From: Pseudoxanthomonas sp. CF385
GTDB lineage: Bacteria; Pseudomonadota; Gammaproteobacteria; Xanthomonadales; Xanthomonadaceae
DNA length: 64,000 nt
Assembly (NCBI RefSeq): GCF_900104255.1
Contig: NZ_FNKZ01000001.1
Location: 2,141,552-2,205,551, forward strand
Reading direction: 5' to 3'
Shown here: positions 44,282-52,449 of the stretch, in pieces
How positions within the stretch are numbered: the first letter of the stretch is position 1
How the letters are laid out: each line of letters begins with the position of its first letter
The notes under the pieces: model-generated
What the model saw: the letters and a program-made list of their open reading frames with translations, nothing else
What the model was told of the DNA's origin: nothing
The model's database searches: none
Program-made: the position numbers and the translations under genes

Positions 44282-44539
44282 ATGGACAATCTGACCGCCG
44301 GCTACACCTTCCTCGGCTTCTTCCTGTTCGCCCTGGGCCTCGTGCTCTCCGTCCTCTGGATCCTGGTGCCGTTCGCGGTGTTCGGGATCAAGGGTCTGCT
44401 GCGGCGGCAGATCGAGGAGCAGCGCAGGACCAACGAGCTGCTGGCCACCGTGGCGCAGCGGCAGCAGATCGTGGCCGACCACTATGCCGCCGCGCCCGCG
44501 ACGGTGATCCGCGAACGGCCCGTGGTGCCGCCGCTCTGA
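44282..44539 (+). CDS. Small membrane protein with a cytoplasmic helical tail
   Basis: An 85-residue protein. One long or two short membrane segments (YTFLGFFLFALGLVLSVLW, then FAVFGIKGLL) are followed by a charged helix RRQIEEQRRTNELLATVAQ and a Pro-rich tail. It lies 45 bases after the catalase gene on the same strand. Function unknown. Confidence 0.7.
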   Translation: MDNLTAGYTFLGFFLFALGLVLSVLWILVPFAVFGIKGLLRRQIEEQRRTNELLATVAQRQQIVADHYAAAPATVIRERPVVPPL

Positions 44540-44563
44540 GTCTGGTTCCTGTTGAAGGACGCT

Positions 44564-44746
44564 TTACTTCGGCACGCTTTCGCGCGCGCCCGGATAGTCC
44601 TTCTCGGGATCCGGCCGATCGGTCCGGGGTTCATCGGGCTGGTCGTGATCCTTCCATTGCGCCTTGTCGTTGCGGTGCTTGTCCGGCGTGTGCGCCTTCT
44701 GGCCGTCGCTATGCGGGTTGGGCTTGTGGGTGAGAGGCTGGCTCAT
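44564..44746 (-). CDS. Small hydrophilic, probably disordered protein (60 aa)
   Basis: A 60-residue protein beginning MSQPLTHKPNPHSDGQKAH, full of Asp, Lys, His and Pro, with no hydrophobic core. It has the same length and style as the gene at 36493. It may be a stress-type intrinsically disordered protein. Transcribed towards the small membrane protein gene. Confidence 0.5.
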   Translation of the reverse strand: MSQPLTHKPNPHSDGQKAHTPDKHRNDKAQWKDHDQPDEPRTDRPDPEKDYPGARESVPK

Positions 44747-44883
44747 GGTGATCACCTGTGCGTGTCGACGCCTCGATTGCAGCGCCGGACCGGTGATCAG
44801 GGCGTGAGGCGAGGCGCGTTCCATTCACTCCGTGCTCACCCGCTGCGCGCGAAAACCATCGCCATCGAAGCGAGGATGCATGC

Positions 44884-46566
44884 ATGACGACGACGTCTCC
44901 AGGCGCGGGGGAGGGCAAGCTGCCACGCCGTGCGGCGATCCTGCGGTTCCTGTTCCGCTACCGGAAATCCGGGGTGTTCAACGGCCTGTCGCTGGAACCG
45001 ACGATGCTGGACGAGGACGTGGTCGAAGAGGGGAGCCCCGAAAAGTTCGCCGACGAACTGGAAGCGCTCGGCCCGACCTTCGTGAAGCTGGGCCAGATGC
45101 TGTCCACGCGCCCCGACCTCGTACCCGGCCCCTATGCGGTAGCGCTGGAGCGCATGCAGGAAGACGTCACGCCGGTCCCGTTCGAGGTGATCCGCGAGCA
45201 GGTCGAAGACGCGCTGGGGGTCCGCATCAGCAAGGCGTACGCAAGTTTCGATGAAACGCCGCTCGGATCGGCGTCGCTCGCGCAGGTCCATCGCGCGACC
45301 TTGCGGGATGGTCGTGAGGTCGCGGTCAAGGTGCAACGCCCCGGCGTGGCCCAGCAGCTGATGGCGGACCTCGAGTTGCTGCGGGGCATCACCGGCACGG
45401 CGGATCGGTTCACCGACGTCGGCCGGCATGTGCGGTTCTCGGAATGGCTGAGCGAGTTCTCGCGCTCGCTCACCGCGGAGCTGGACTACGTCGCCGAGGC
45501 GGAGAACCTGGAGCGCTTCAGGACACATCTGGCGCCGTTCCGCCAGCTGTGGGTCCCGTCGCCCGTCTGGGATTACACGGGCAAGCGCGTATTGACGATG
45601 GAATTGGCCAACGGGCGGCGCGTCGACCAGATCTCCGGCCTGCGCCGGACGGAGCAGGGCATGACGCCGCTGGCGGAGGACCTGCTGCGCGGCTACCTGG
45701 ATCAGGTATTCGTGCACGGCGAAATCCACGCCGACCCGCACCCCGGCAACCTGCGGGTGACCGAGGACGGGCGCCTGGCCATCTTCGACCTGGGCATGGT
45801 GGCCAACGTGCCACCGCGCCAGCGCGACCGCTTGCTCAAGCTGCTGTTCGCCGCCGTCGATGGCCGCGGCGAGCAGGTCGCCGAGGAGTGCATCGCGCTG
45901 GGCATCCGGCTGGAGGATTACGACGAGCCGCGGTTCCTGCGCGAAGTCGGCCAGCTGATCGCCCGCTACGGCGCCCATCAGGCCTCGATGTCGGAGGGCA
46001 GGGTAGTGCTGGACCTGGTCCGGATCGCCACCCAATGCGGGCTGCGTCCGCCGCCGGAGCTCAGCCTGCTGGGCAAGACGTTGCTCAACCTGGATTCGGC
46101 CTGCCAGTTGCTGGCACCGGACCTCGACACGCAGCGCGTGGTCGAAGACCAGTTGCAGCATGTGATGCGCGCACGCCTGCGCAAGTCGCTGTCCTCGCCG
46201 AGCCTCGCCAGCGAACTGATGGAGGTGCAGGCGCTGTTGCGCGATGGACCCCGCAAACTGTCCGACATCCTGTCGCTGGTGGCCGAGAACCGCTTCCAGA
46301 TGCGCGTCACCGGGCTGGAGGAATCCCGGCTGATGGAGAATCTGCAGAAGATCGCCAACCGCATTTCGGTGGGCGTGATCACGGCGTCGCTGATCCTCGC
46401 GTCGGCAATGATGATGCGGGTGCCGTCTTCCCATACGGTCTGGGGTTACCCGGTCGTGGCCCTGGTGCTGTTCCTGCTGGGCGTGGCCCTGGGCGCCAGC
46501 ATCATCGTCAGCTCGCTGCTCAGCGACCACCGGGCAAGAGCCCGCGAGGAGCGGGGCCCGCGCTGA
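44884..46566 (+). CDS. ABC1/UbiB-family atypical kinase
   Basis: A 560-residue membrane-associated kinase-like protein. Family signatures are FADELEALGPTFVKLGQMLSTRPDLVP (KxGQ), the Ala-rich loop replaced by LGSASLAQVHRATL, EVAVKVQRPGV (catalytic Lys), VHGEIHADPHPGNLR (catalytic loop) and AIFDLGMVANV (DFG-like). Two C-terminal membrane helices follow (about 495-545). It is not the ubiquinone-operon UbiB by context; no ubi genes flank it. Family members control coenzyme Q or lipid homeostasis. Confidence 0.93.
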   Translation: MTTTSPGAGEGKLPRRAAILRFLFRYRKSGVFNGLSLEPTMLDEDVVEEGSPEKFADELEALGPTFVKLGQMLSTRPDLVPGPYAVALERMQEDVTPVPFEVIREQVEDALGVRISKAYASFDETPLGSASLAQVHRATLRDGREVAVKVQRPGVAQQLMADLELLRGITGTADRFTDVGRHVRFSEWLSEFSRSLTAELDYVAEAENLERFRTHLAPFRQLWVPSPVWDYTGKRVLTMELANGRRVDQISGLRRTEQGMTPLAEDLLRGYLDQVFVHGEIHADPHPGNLRVTEDGRLAIFDLGMVANVPPRQRDRLLKLLFAAVDGRGEQVAEECIALGIRLEDYDEPRFLREVGQLIARYGAHQASMSEGRVVLDLVRIATQCGLRPPPELSLLGKTLLNLDSACQLLAPDLDTQRVVEDQLQHVMRARLRKSLSSPSLASELMEVQALLRDGPRKLSDILSLVAENRFQMRVTGLEESRLMENLQKIANRISVGVITASLILASAMMMRVPSSHTVWGYPVVALVLFLLGVALGASIIVSSLLSDHRARAREERGPR

Positions 46567-46667
46567 CGCCGGCCCTATTCGTTCCCCACAAGTGTAGGCG
46601 CCGTTTCACGCGGCCGTGACGCGTCGTGCGGCAGTTTCCCCTCATGACTTGCATGCAGGGGCCGGTG

Positions 46668-47408
46668 ATGTCCGTTTCAGCGATTATCCTGATCATCGAA
46701 GACAACCGAGGCCTGGCCGAGACGGTCGGCACCTATCTCGAGACGCGCGGCATGGAGGTCGACTACGCCGCAGACGGCGAAGAAGGCTACCGGCTGGCCG
46801 CCGAAAACCGCTACGACGCGATCGTCCTCGATGGCCACTTGCCGCGCATGGATGGACTGGACGTGGTGCGCACGCTGCGCAACGTGGCGCGCGTGGCGAC
46901 GCCGATCATCATGGTCACCGGGCGGGACACGCTGGAGGACAAGCTGGCCGGGCTGGACCAGGGCGTGGACGACTACCTGACCAAGCCGTTCGCCACGCAG
47001 GAGCTCGAGGCCCGCTTGACCGCCGTGATCCGGCGCAACAGGAAAGAACTGGGGCGCGAGGTGTTGAAGGTCGGCGACCTGTCGTTCGATCCGTCATGCC
47101 ACCGCATGCGCCGTGGCGACCGGGAACTCGAACTCTCGCCGGTAGCGACGAAGCTGCTGAACATCCTCATGCGGGAATCGCCCCGTGTGGTCACCCGGCG
47201 CGAGATCGAGCGCGAGATCTGGGGCGACGATCTTCCCGATTCCGACACGCTGCGCAGCCATCTCTACAACCTGCGCAAGGCCATCGACCGCGGATTCGAC
47301 GAGCCGCTGCTGCACACCGTGCAGAGTGCGGGCTACCGGCTCGCGGAAATCGGCCCGTCCCGCAAGGCGGGGCATGCGGGCGAGTCAGTGGAATCCGCGG
47401 CGGCTTGA
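46668..47408 (+). CDS. OmpR-family response regulator, no kinase next to it
   Basis: A 246-residue regulator. The receiver has Asp10/11-type pocket IILIIEDNRGLAE, phosphoacceptor Asp55 in AIVLDGHLPRMDG, and Lys in DDYLTKPF. The winged-helix output domain is present (LSPVATKLLNILMRES, REIEREIWGDDLP, LRSHLYNLRKAIDR, VQSAGYRL). The start used lies at MSVSAI; an ATG five codons upstream is possible. Neither neighbour is a sensor kinase, so it is an orphan in this region. Confidence 0.93.
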   Translation: MSVSAIILIIEDNRGLAETVGTYLETRGMEVDYAADGEEGYRLAAENRYDAIVLDGHLPRMDGLDVVRTLRNVARVATPIIMVTGRDTLEDKLAGLDQGVDDYLTKPFATQELEARLTAVIRRNRKELGREVLKVGDLSFDPSCHRMRRGDRELELSPVATKLLNILMRESPRVVTRREIEREIWGDDLPDSDTLRSHLYNLRKAIDRGFDEPLLHTVQSAGYRLAEIGPSRKAGHAGESVESAAA

Positions 47409-47436
47409 GGGCGGATTTGAAGCAGGTTTGGAGAGA

Positions 47437-47465
47437 GAAGAGCTGGGCCTGAGGCCTGGCTCTTC
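47437..47465 (+). terminator. Hairpin after the OmpR-type regulator gene
   Basis: Outer arms GAAGAGC and GCTCTTC with an inner GGGCC/GGCC pairing around TGA. Only a short pyrimidine stretch follows. It marks the end of the core-type sequence before the dif-like site. Confidence 0.55.
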
Positions 47466-47474
47466 CTATATTCA

Positions 47475-47502
47475 ATTTCGCATAATGCCTATTATGTCAA
47501 AG
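47475..47502. other. dif-like XerCD recombination site (candidate dif or att of a dif-integrating phage)
   Basis: The 28 bases divide into a XerC-like arm ATTTCGCATAA, a central TGCCTA and a XerD-like arm TTATGTCAAAG. This matches 21 of 28 bases of E. coli dif, with both inner arms (CGCATAA, TTATGT) intact. The inner palindrome CATAAT/ATTATG is perfect. Xanthomonas filamentous phages integrate at dif. The central region differs from the usual TGTATA, suggesting a phage-derived hybrid att site rather than the clean host dif. Confidence 0.7.
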
Positions 47503-47616
47503 CTCATCCCGGGGGACTGGGGCTGGTGGGCCCAATTGGCCCGTTGGCGGCTTGCATGGCGATTGAAAGGTTCCCGGTTCATGACATGTAGTCCCACCGC
47601 ATGCAGCGCCGCCTGA
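47494..47616 (+). CDS. Possible 40-residue peptide overlapping the dif-like site
   Basis: ATG inside the XerD-like arm opens a 40-codon frame rich in Trp (GDWGWWAQLARWRLAWRL) and overlapping the next gene by 16 bases. The Trp/Arg content and position suggest a small phage-type peptide or leader. No ribosome site is seen. It may be chance. Confidence 0.25.
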   Translation: MSKLIPGDWGWWAQLARWRLAWRLKGSRFMTCSPTACSAA

Positions 47617-47921
47617 AGCCGGACACCCCGGCCATCATCGAAATCCGTACAGATGTTCCGCCGTCCTGGGCGGGCTGGTCGTTCTCGGCCAACGGTCGCC
47701 ATCTCGTCAGCCCAGATCGGGATCGAATTACGCCAGAACGCCTGGCCGGACTTCTATGGCGCAACAGCATGGAACTGCGCCGCGCTGGACTGCGCTCGCG
47801 ACGCGAAGCGGAGAAGCTGGTTCGACGTGGAACGGTCAAAGTAGTGATCGTTGACCTGGCCGACTGGCATCTGCGCCACTTCGGAAAAAGGCTGGCTAGA
47901 GAACGTTACTCAATCTCTTGA
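47601..47921 (+). CDS. DUF3653-like phage-associated protein
   Basis: A 106-residue basic protein with WAGWSFSANGRHLVSPDRDR, ITPERLAGLLWRNSMELRRAG and a KVVIVDLADWHLRHFGKRLA C-terminus. This is the pattern of the DUF3653 family as I recall it, found in Xanthomonadaceae phages and prophage remnants. No helix-turn-helix is clear. It reads away from the dif-like site and overlaps the converging gene by 16 bases. Confidence 0.6.
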   Translation: MQRRLKPDTPAIIEIRTDVPPSWAGWSFSANGRHLVSPDRDRITPERLAGLLWRNSMELRRAGLRSRREAEKLVRRGTVKVVIVDLADWHLRHFGKRLARERYSIS

Positions 47922-48400
47922 GCCTTGCGCCAAGCCAAGATGTAGCTCAACTGATCTTGCCTCAGATACCTTGGCTTGGCATTCAACTCGTAAGCGCCAT
48001 CGGCTAGCGCCGCCTCAAATGAAGGTCTTGCCTGCTCATAGCCTGGCACGTGGAGACGCTTGATAAGCTCAAGCACTTCCTCCGGCTCAACGAAGCGCTT
48101 GTCCGAAAGAAACTCCAGTAGCAGCACCAAACCGTCAGGCCCGATGAAACTGTCTAACGGAAGATCTGCCACCGTCGCTTCGTACTTAGCAAAGTAAGCA
48201 TCTTCATCGTGATAACAAGCATTCTTGGTGCTGGCCCTCGGAGACGCCTGTCGATGATGTACAAGCCTCAAATTGCTATAAGAACCCTCGACTCTACGAG
48301 TAACGGGATCGAGTCGATTGAGCCATTCAACCCAACCATCCTCCACGGATGCAATATCTTTGCCACAGGCATCGCATATCCAAGGCGCAATTACTTCCAT
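47906..48400 (-). CDS. Unknown cytoplasmic protein in lower-GC patch
   Basis: A 164-residue protein with a two-Cys start (PWICDACGKDIASVEDG) that may bind a metal with a distal Cys/His (LVHHRQASPR, NACYHDEDAYF). The middle GPDGLVLLLEFLSDKRFVEPEEVLELIKRL is helical. GGAG precedes the ATG. Base composition is clearly more A/T-rich than the surroundings, including use of TTA/CTT-type codons, which suggests acquisition. No family recognised. Confidence 0.7.
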   Translation of the reverse strand: MEVIAPWICDACGKDIASVEDGWVEWLNRLDPVTRRVEGSYSNLRLVHHRQASPRASTKNACYHDEDAYFAKYEATVADLPLDSFIGPDGLVLLLEFLSDKRFVEPEEVLELIKRLHVPGYEQARPSFEAALADGAYELNAKPRYLRQDQLSYILAWRKAQEIE

Positions 48401-48428
48401 TGTTTACTCCAATGTAGAAAGAGACTGA

Positions 48429-48842
48429 CTAACCACCACGACAGCGCTGCCAACCATCGGAGCCCCAAATCTGCTCCCAACCATTCGGAATCTTCCGCAT
48501 CGCCTGACCACCAATGCATACGATGCCCAAGCGCTTACCCTCGGCGGACCCTAGTGGCGGAAGATCAATAACCCTTGTAGACGGCCCAGGCCTGCCGGCA
48601 AGGCGAGCTTCGGATCGAATGTGATCGCTTTCGATCTGGTCGCACAACGACTTCATCGCCGGATAAGGGTGATTACGAAGCGTCTCGCACTGAAAAGGCG
48701 TTGTGTCTTTAGCTGTCGAGTTGAAGTGTGCCTTCGGGGCAGGTCCAACTCTAGGCGCGCCCTTCCCTTGTGCAGCTCGCGTTTGCGCGAAGCTCGGCGC
48801 CATAACGGCAACCAATATCAATACTGCTATCCCCTTCCCCAT
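48429..48842 (-). CDS. Unknown exported protein in lower-GC patch
   Basis: A 137-residue protein. The start is set by GGAGGG seven bases upstream of MGKGIAVLILVAVMAPSFA, a signal peptide. The mature part contains three or four Cys (FQCETL, KSLCDQ, GIVCIGG, WQRCRGG) and no known domain. It precedes the gene at 48400 by 28 bases on the same strand and shares its low GC content. Confidence 0.65.
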   Translation of the reverse strand: MGKGIAVLILVAVMAPSFAQTRAAQGKGAPRVGPAPKAHFNSTAKDTTPFQCETLRNHPYPAMKSLCDQIESDHIRSEARLAGRPGPSTRVIDLPPLGSAEGKRLGIVCIGGQAMRKIPNGWEQIWGSDGWQRCRGG

Positions 48843-49018
48843 TGCCATCCCTCCATGACGACGGGGCGAGGCTAGCACAGCCCTTTGGCAAGGTGGCAAC
48901 CATCCTTCGGATCGGCACCCAAAGTGAGCATGACCCTCCGAAGCTCGCTTTCAACCAGAAAGCGCACGAAGCGTTTCGCGTAGGAGCTATACCTCTACTG
49001 GCGTGGACGCATCGGGTG

Positions 49019-49861
49019 CTACGTCACCAAGCCCCACGCCAGGTCGAACGTCAGGTCCAATCGCTGGCCAGGCGCCAGGACGTGGGGCGCGAGGTTGAAG
49101 GCGTCCGGCGGGCCGGTCTGCGGCTCCACGCATGTCGCGACCGGTGCGCCGTCGTAGACCACCCAATGCGACGTGTCGGCGCGGAGATGCAGGCGTTGGT
49201 GCTCGCGTTCGAGCACGATGTCATCGTGGGAGATGAAGCAGTCGTCCCAGGGCCCCGGCCCGGGCGGTACGAGCGGCAGCGTCGCCATTTCCGCGTCGTC
49301 GCGCGGATACATCGCCTCCGGCGTGAATAGCACCTGCTCGGGTTTGCGGAACCAGGGATGCCAACCCAAGACGGCCGGCATCGCGGCATCGTCCGCCTCC
49401 ACCGACAGCACCAGGCGCAGCGTATCCGTGCCGAGAGTCGCCGACTGCCGCGCGACGCCACCGAACGGCCAGTATCCGTCACGCGGCAAGGCCAGCGACA
49501 ACGTGGCGTGCGATGGCCCGAGCGTATCGACATTCCACCGCCGGGAAAAACCGACTCCATGAATCGCATGCGCACCGAAGTTGCGTGGCAGCCGGTACGT
49601 ACGTCCATCCACATCGAAGCGCCCTGCCCTCACCCGGCCTGCCCACGGCACCATGGGATAGCAACCCCACGCGATGGTGGCGGGTTCCTCCTCGTGACCG
49701 AGCAACCACTCCACGCCGGCGAATCTGATCTGCGCCAGACGGCCGCCTGCTTCGGGCGCCAATGCCACTTCCAAGGCGCCCTGCCGCAACCAGTGCAACG
49801 GACCCGGAGGCATCGGCGCCAGCGCATCGTCCCAGGTGGCGCGAAGCGGATCAGCCGCCAT
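49019..49861 (-). CDS. Aldose 1-epimerase
   Basis: A 280-residue mutarotase interconverting alpha and beta anomers of sugars, here probably xylose or arabinose. The catalytic His is in HAIHGVGFSRRW, a second His in VLGWHPWF and the catalytic Glu in CVEPQTGPPDAFN. It is shorter than GalM and lacks a signal peptide, so it acts in the cytoplasm. It overlaps the GH43 gene by 11 bases and is the last gene of the xylan operon. Confidence 0.94.
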   Translation of the reverse strand: MAADPLRATWDDALAPMPPGPLHWLRQGALEVALAPEAGGRLAQIRFAGVEWLLGHEEEPATIAWGCYPMVPWAGRVRAGRFDVDGRTYRLPRNFGAHAIHGVGFSRRWNVDTLGPSHATLSLALPRDGYWPFGGVARQSATLGTDTLRLVLSVEADDAAMPAVLGWHPWFRKPEQVLFTPEAMYPRDDAEMATLPLVPPGPGPWDDCFISHDDIVLEREHQRLHLRADTSHWVVYDGAPVATCVEPQTGPPDAFNLAPHVLAPGQRLDLTFDLAWGLVT

Positions 49862-50888
49862 AGGGATCGATCGTGCGAATGCGGCCGTCCGCTTCGTGGT
49901 GAAGCACCGTGCACTTCGCCGTGCGCAGATGCGTCACGCCCCCGGAATGCAATGCGTCATGGTAGAAGAGGTACCACTGCCCCCCGAACGCGCAGATCGA
50001 ATGGTGGGTGGTCCAGCCCACGACCGGCCTGAGGACGACGCCCGAATAGGTGAAGGGCCCATAGGGATTGTCGCTCACGGCATAGCACAGCAGATGCGTA
50101 TTGCCGGTGGAGTACGACAGGTAGTACCTGCCTTCGTACTTGTGCAGCCACGGGCCTTCGAAGAATCGACGCGCATGATCATCGGCGCGCAAGGGGATTC
50201 CCTGTTCGTCGACGATCAGGATCTCGCGTGTCGGCTCCGCCAGCGCCGTCATGCCGGCGTCCAGCCGTGCGACACGCGGCCCCAGCGCGGGCGTGCCGCC
50301 GACAGGTTCCTCGTGGGCGGGGTCATGACGGTTGTCCCGGTAGTTCTGCAGCTGGCCGCCCCAGATGCCACCGAAATAGAGATAGTGAGTGCCGTCGTCA
50401 TCCTCGAACACGGCCGGATCGATCGAATAGGTGCCTTCCATCGGCCGCGGCTCGGCACGGAACGGCCCCTCGGGGCGCTCCGCGATGGCCACGCCGATCC
50501 GGAACAGGCCCTGGGCATCCTTCGCGGGGAAGTACAGGTAGTAGCGTCCGTCGCGGCACGCGGCATCGGGCGCCCACATCTGCCGGTCCGCCCACGGCAC
50601 ATCGCGCACGTGAAGCGCGACGCCGCAATCGGTCACCTCGCCCTCCGGCGAATCCATCCGCAGCACATGGTAGTCCTCCATGCCGAAATGGCCGCCCTCG
50701 TCGTCGAACGGCGCGCCGGCATCGATGTCATGGGAGGGATAGATGTAGAGGCGCCCCTCGAACACATGCGCCGAGGGATCGGCCGTGTAGATGTGGGTGA
50801 CCAGTGGCCTGGATATCGCGCGTTCGGTGAGATGTGCCAGATCGGCATCGTGTGCCGGGGTTTTGTCGTCGGTCTTGAGGTCTGTCAT
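49851..50888 (-). CDS. Intracellular GH43 glycosidase (beta-xylosidase/alpha-arabinofuranosidase)
   Basis: A 345-residue five-bladed propeller enzyme. The catalytic base Asp is in YTADPSAHVFEGRLY, the pKa-modulating Asp in YSIDPAVFEDDDG and the acid Glu in FEGPWLHKYEGRYYL. There is no signal peptide. A GTG at 50909, overlapping the transporter stop, is an alternative start that would couple the two genes. It is next to a GPH transporter and would hydrolyse imported xylo- or arabinoxylo-oligosaccharides. Xylosidase and arabinosidase cannot be separated by sequence. Confidence 0.92.
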   Translation of the reverse strand: MTDLKTDDKTPAHDADLAHLTERAISRPLVTHIYTADPSAHVFEGRLYIYPSHDIDAGAPFDDEGGHFGMEDYHVLRMDSPEGEVTDCGVALHVRDVPWADRQMWAPDAACRDGRYYLYFPAKDAQGLFRIGVAIAERPEGPFRAEPRPMEGTYSIDPAVFEDDDGTHYLYFGGIWGGQLQNYRDNRHDPAHEEPVGGTPALGPRVARLDAGMTALAEPTREILIVDEQGIPLRADDHARRFFEGPWLHKYEGRYYLSYSTGNTHLLCYAVSDNPYGPFTYSGVVLRPVVGWTTHHSICAFGGQWYLFYHDALHSGGVTHLRTAKCTVLHHEADGRIRTIDPYGG

Positions 50889-50905
50889 GTGCGGAATGCT
50901 TGTTT

Positions 50906-52390
50906 TCACGCGTGGGCGCCGCCGGCGCGTCGACGCTGCTCGAGGTCATGTTCGATCCGGGTCTCCATCCGCTTGTCGATCTCGTAGATGAAGAGCAGCG
51001 CCACCGCGATCAGGAACGGAATGGCGCAATAGAGGCTGATGGTGAGGCGGATGCCGTCCACCACGGCCGCGGGCTGATGCTCGGCGCCGGGCTGGTAGCC
51101 GTAGTGCGCCAGGATGCCGGCGACCAGGGCGCCGCCCACGCTGAGCCCGATCTTCAGCCCGCACAGCATCGCGGAGAAGATGATGGCGGTGGCGCGGCGA
51201 TCGTTCTTCCACTCGGAATAGTCCGCGACGTCGGCGATCATCGCCCAGAGCAACGGAATCGTGATTCCGTAGCAGAACCCGTGCAGCATGAAGGCGCCGA
51301 ACACCATCGGCACCGCCGTCGGCGGGAACAGGTAGAACGCGAGCAGGAAGAGCGTGGACACCAACAAAGCCACGCCGAATACGTCGCGCTTTCCGTAGCG
51401 ATCCGCCAGCCGGCGCGACACGCCGATGCCGAGGATCATGCAGAGGATGCCGCTGCCGTTGAACAGGCTGAAGGCCGAGGTGGCCGGGTCCTCGGGCCAT
51501 TGGAAACCCGCCAGGCCCGCGCCCGTCAGCGCGGCATTGAGGCCGGCGATGAACGTATTGAAGCCCGACGCCTTGAGGAACGACGCCAGCGCCGTCTCGC
51601 TCATGTAGTACTGGAAATAGTAGATGTAGGTGCCGCCCTTCAATGCCAGGTTCACGAAGACCAGCACGGTCAGCAGCAGCATCACCTGCCATGGCCGGTT
51701 GCGCACCAGGTCGGCCAGGTCCCGCAGGACGCCGGAGGACTGTTCCCTGGTCGGCACCACGCGCTCGCGCGTCGTCAGGAAGGTGATCAGGAAGAACACC
51801 GTGCCGACGATCGCGAAGACGGTCATCACCCGCTCGAATCCCTGGACGCGGTCGCCGTCGCCCAGGATCAGCACCAGCGGCATCAGCAGCACCTGGATGA
51901 TGAACTGCGCGATCATCACCGCGACGAACCGGTACGCCGACAGGCTGTTGCGCTGGGCCATGCTGCCGGTGAGCACGCCGCTCAGCGCGGAGTACGGCAG
52001 GTTGTTGGCCGCGTACACGAGCACCAGCAGGCTGTACGTGGCCAACGCATAGACGATCTTGCCCCGTTCGCTGAAGTCCGGCGTACTGAACGCCAGCAGC
52101 GACAGCACGCCGAACGGGATCGCCGTCCACAGGATCCAGGGCCGGAACTTGCCCCAGCGCGTCGCGGTGCGGTCGGCGGCGATGCCAATCAACGGCGTGA
52201 ACAGGAACGCCCCCAGCAGCCCGACCACGAAGATGATCGTTGCCGCTGTCGCCGGTGGCAGCCGGTAGACATCGGTGTAAAAGAAGGCCAGGTAGGTGAT
52301 CAGCGTCTGGAAGATCAGGTTCGCAGCCAGGTCGCCCAGGCTGTAACCGAGTTTTTCGCGGATCGAGAGGCGGTGTTCAGCGCTGGCCAT
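50906..52390 (-). CDS. GPH-family sugar symporter (XynP/YicJ-like)
   Basis: A 494-residue transporter with twelve membrane segments. The start at MASAEHRLSIREKLGYSLGD is set by the family N-terminus; a longer frame exists. Family features are GYSLGDLAANLIFQ, IGIAADRTATRWGKFRPWILW (the GPH motif), and PLLWAMIADVADYSEWKN. These cation symporters move beta-xylosides and related glycosides across the inner membrane. Overlap with the intracellular GH43 gene suggests import followed by cleavage. Confidence 0.94.
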   Translation of the reverse strand: MASAEHRLSIREKLGYSLGDLAANLIFQTLITYLAFFYTDVYRLPPATAATIIFVVGLLGAFLFTPLIGIAADRTATRWGKFRPWILWTAIPFGVLSLLAFSTPDFSERGKIVYALATYSLLVLVYAANNLPYSALSGVLTGSMAQRNSLSAYRFVAVMIAQFIIQVLLMPLVLILGDGDRVQGFERVMTVFAIVGTVFFLITFLTTRERVVPTREQSSGVLRDLADLVRNRPWQVMLLLTVLVFVNLALKGGTYIYYFQYYMSETALASFLKASGFNTFIAGLNAALTGAGLAGFQWPEDPATSAFSLFNGSGILCMILGIGVSRRLADRYGKRDVFGVALLVSTLFLLAFYLFPPTAVPMVFGAFMLHGFCYGITIPLLWAMIADVADYSEWKNDRRATAIIFSAMLCGLKIGLSVGGALVAGILAHYGYQPGAEHQPAAVVDGIRLTISLYCAIPFLIAVALLFIYEIDKRMETRIEHDLEQRRRAGGAHA

Positions 52391-52449
52391 GCGGCGGTGT
52401 TCCCGGGGTTGGAGAAGGCGGCGGATCAAGCTTACGGAGGCATGGCGGA

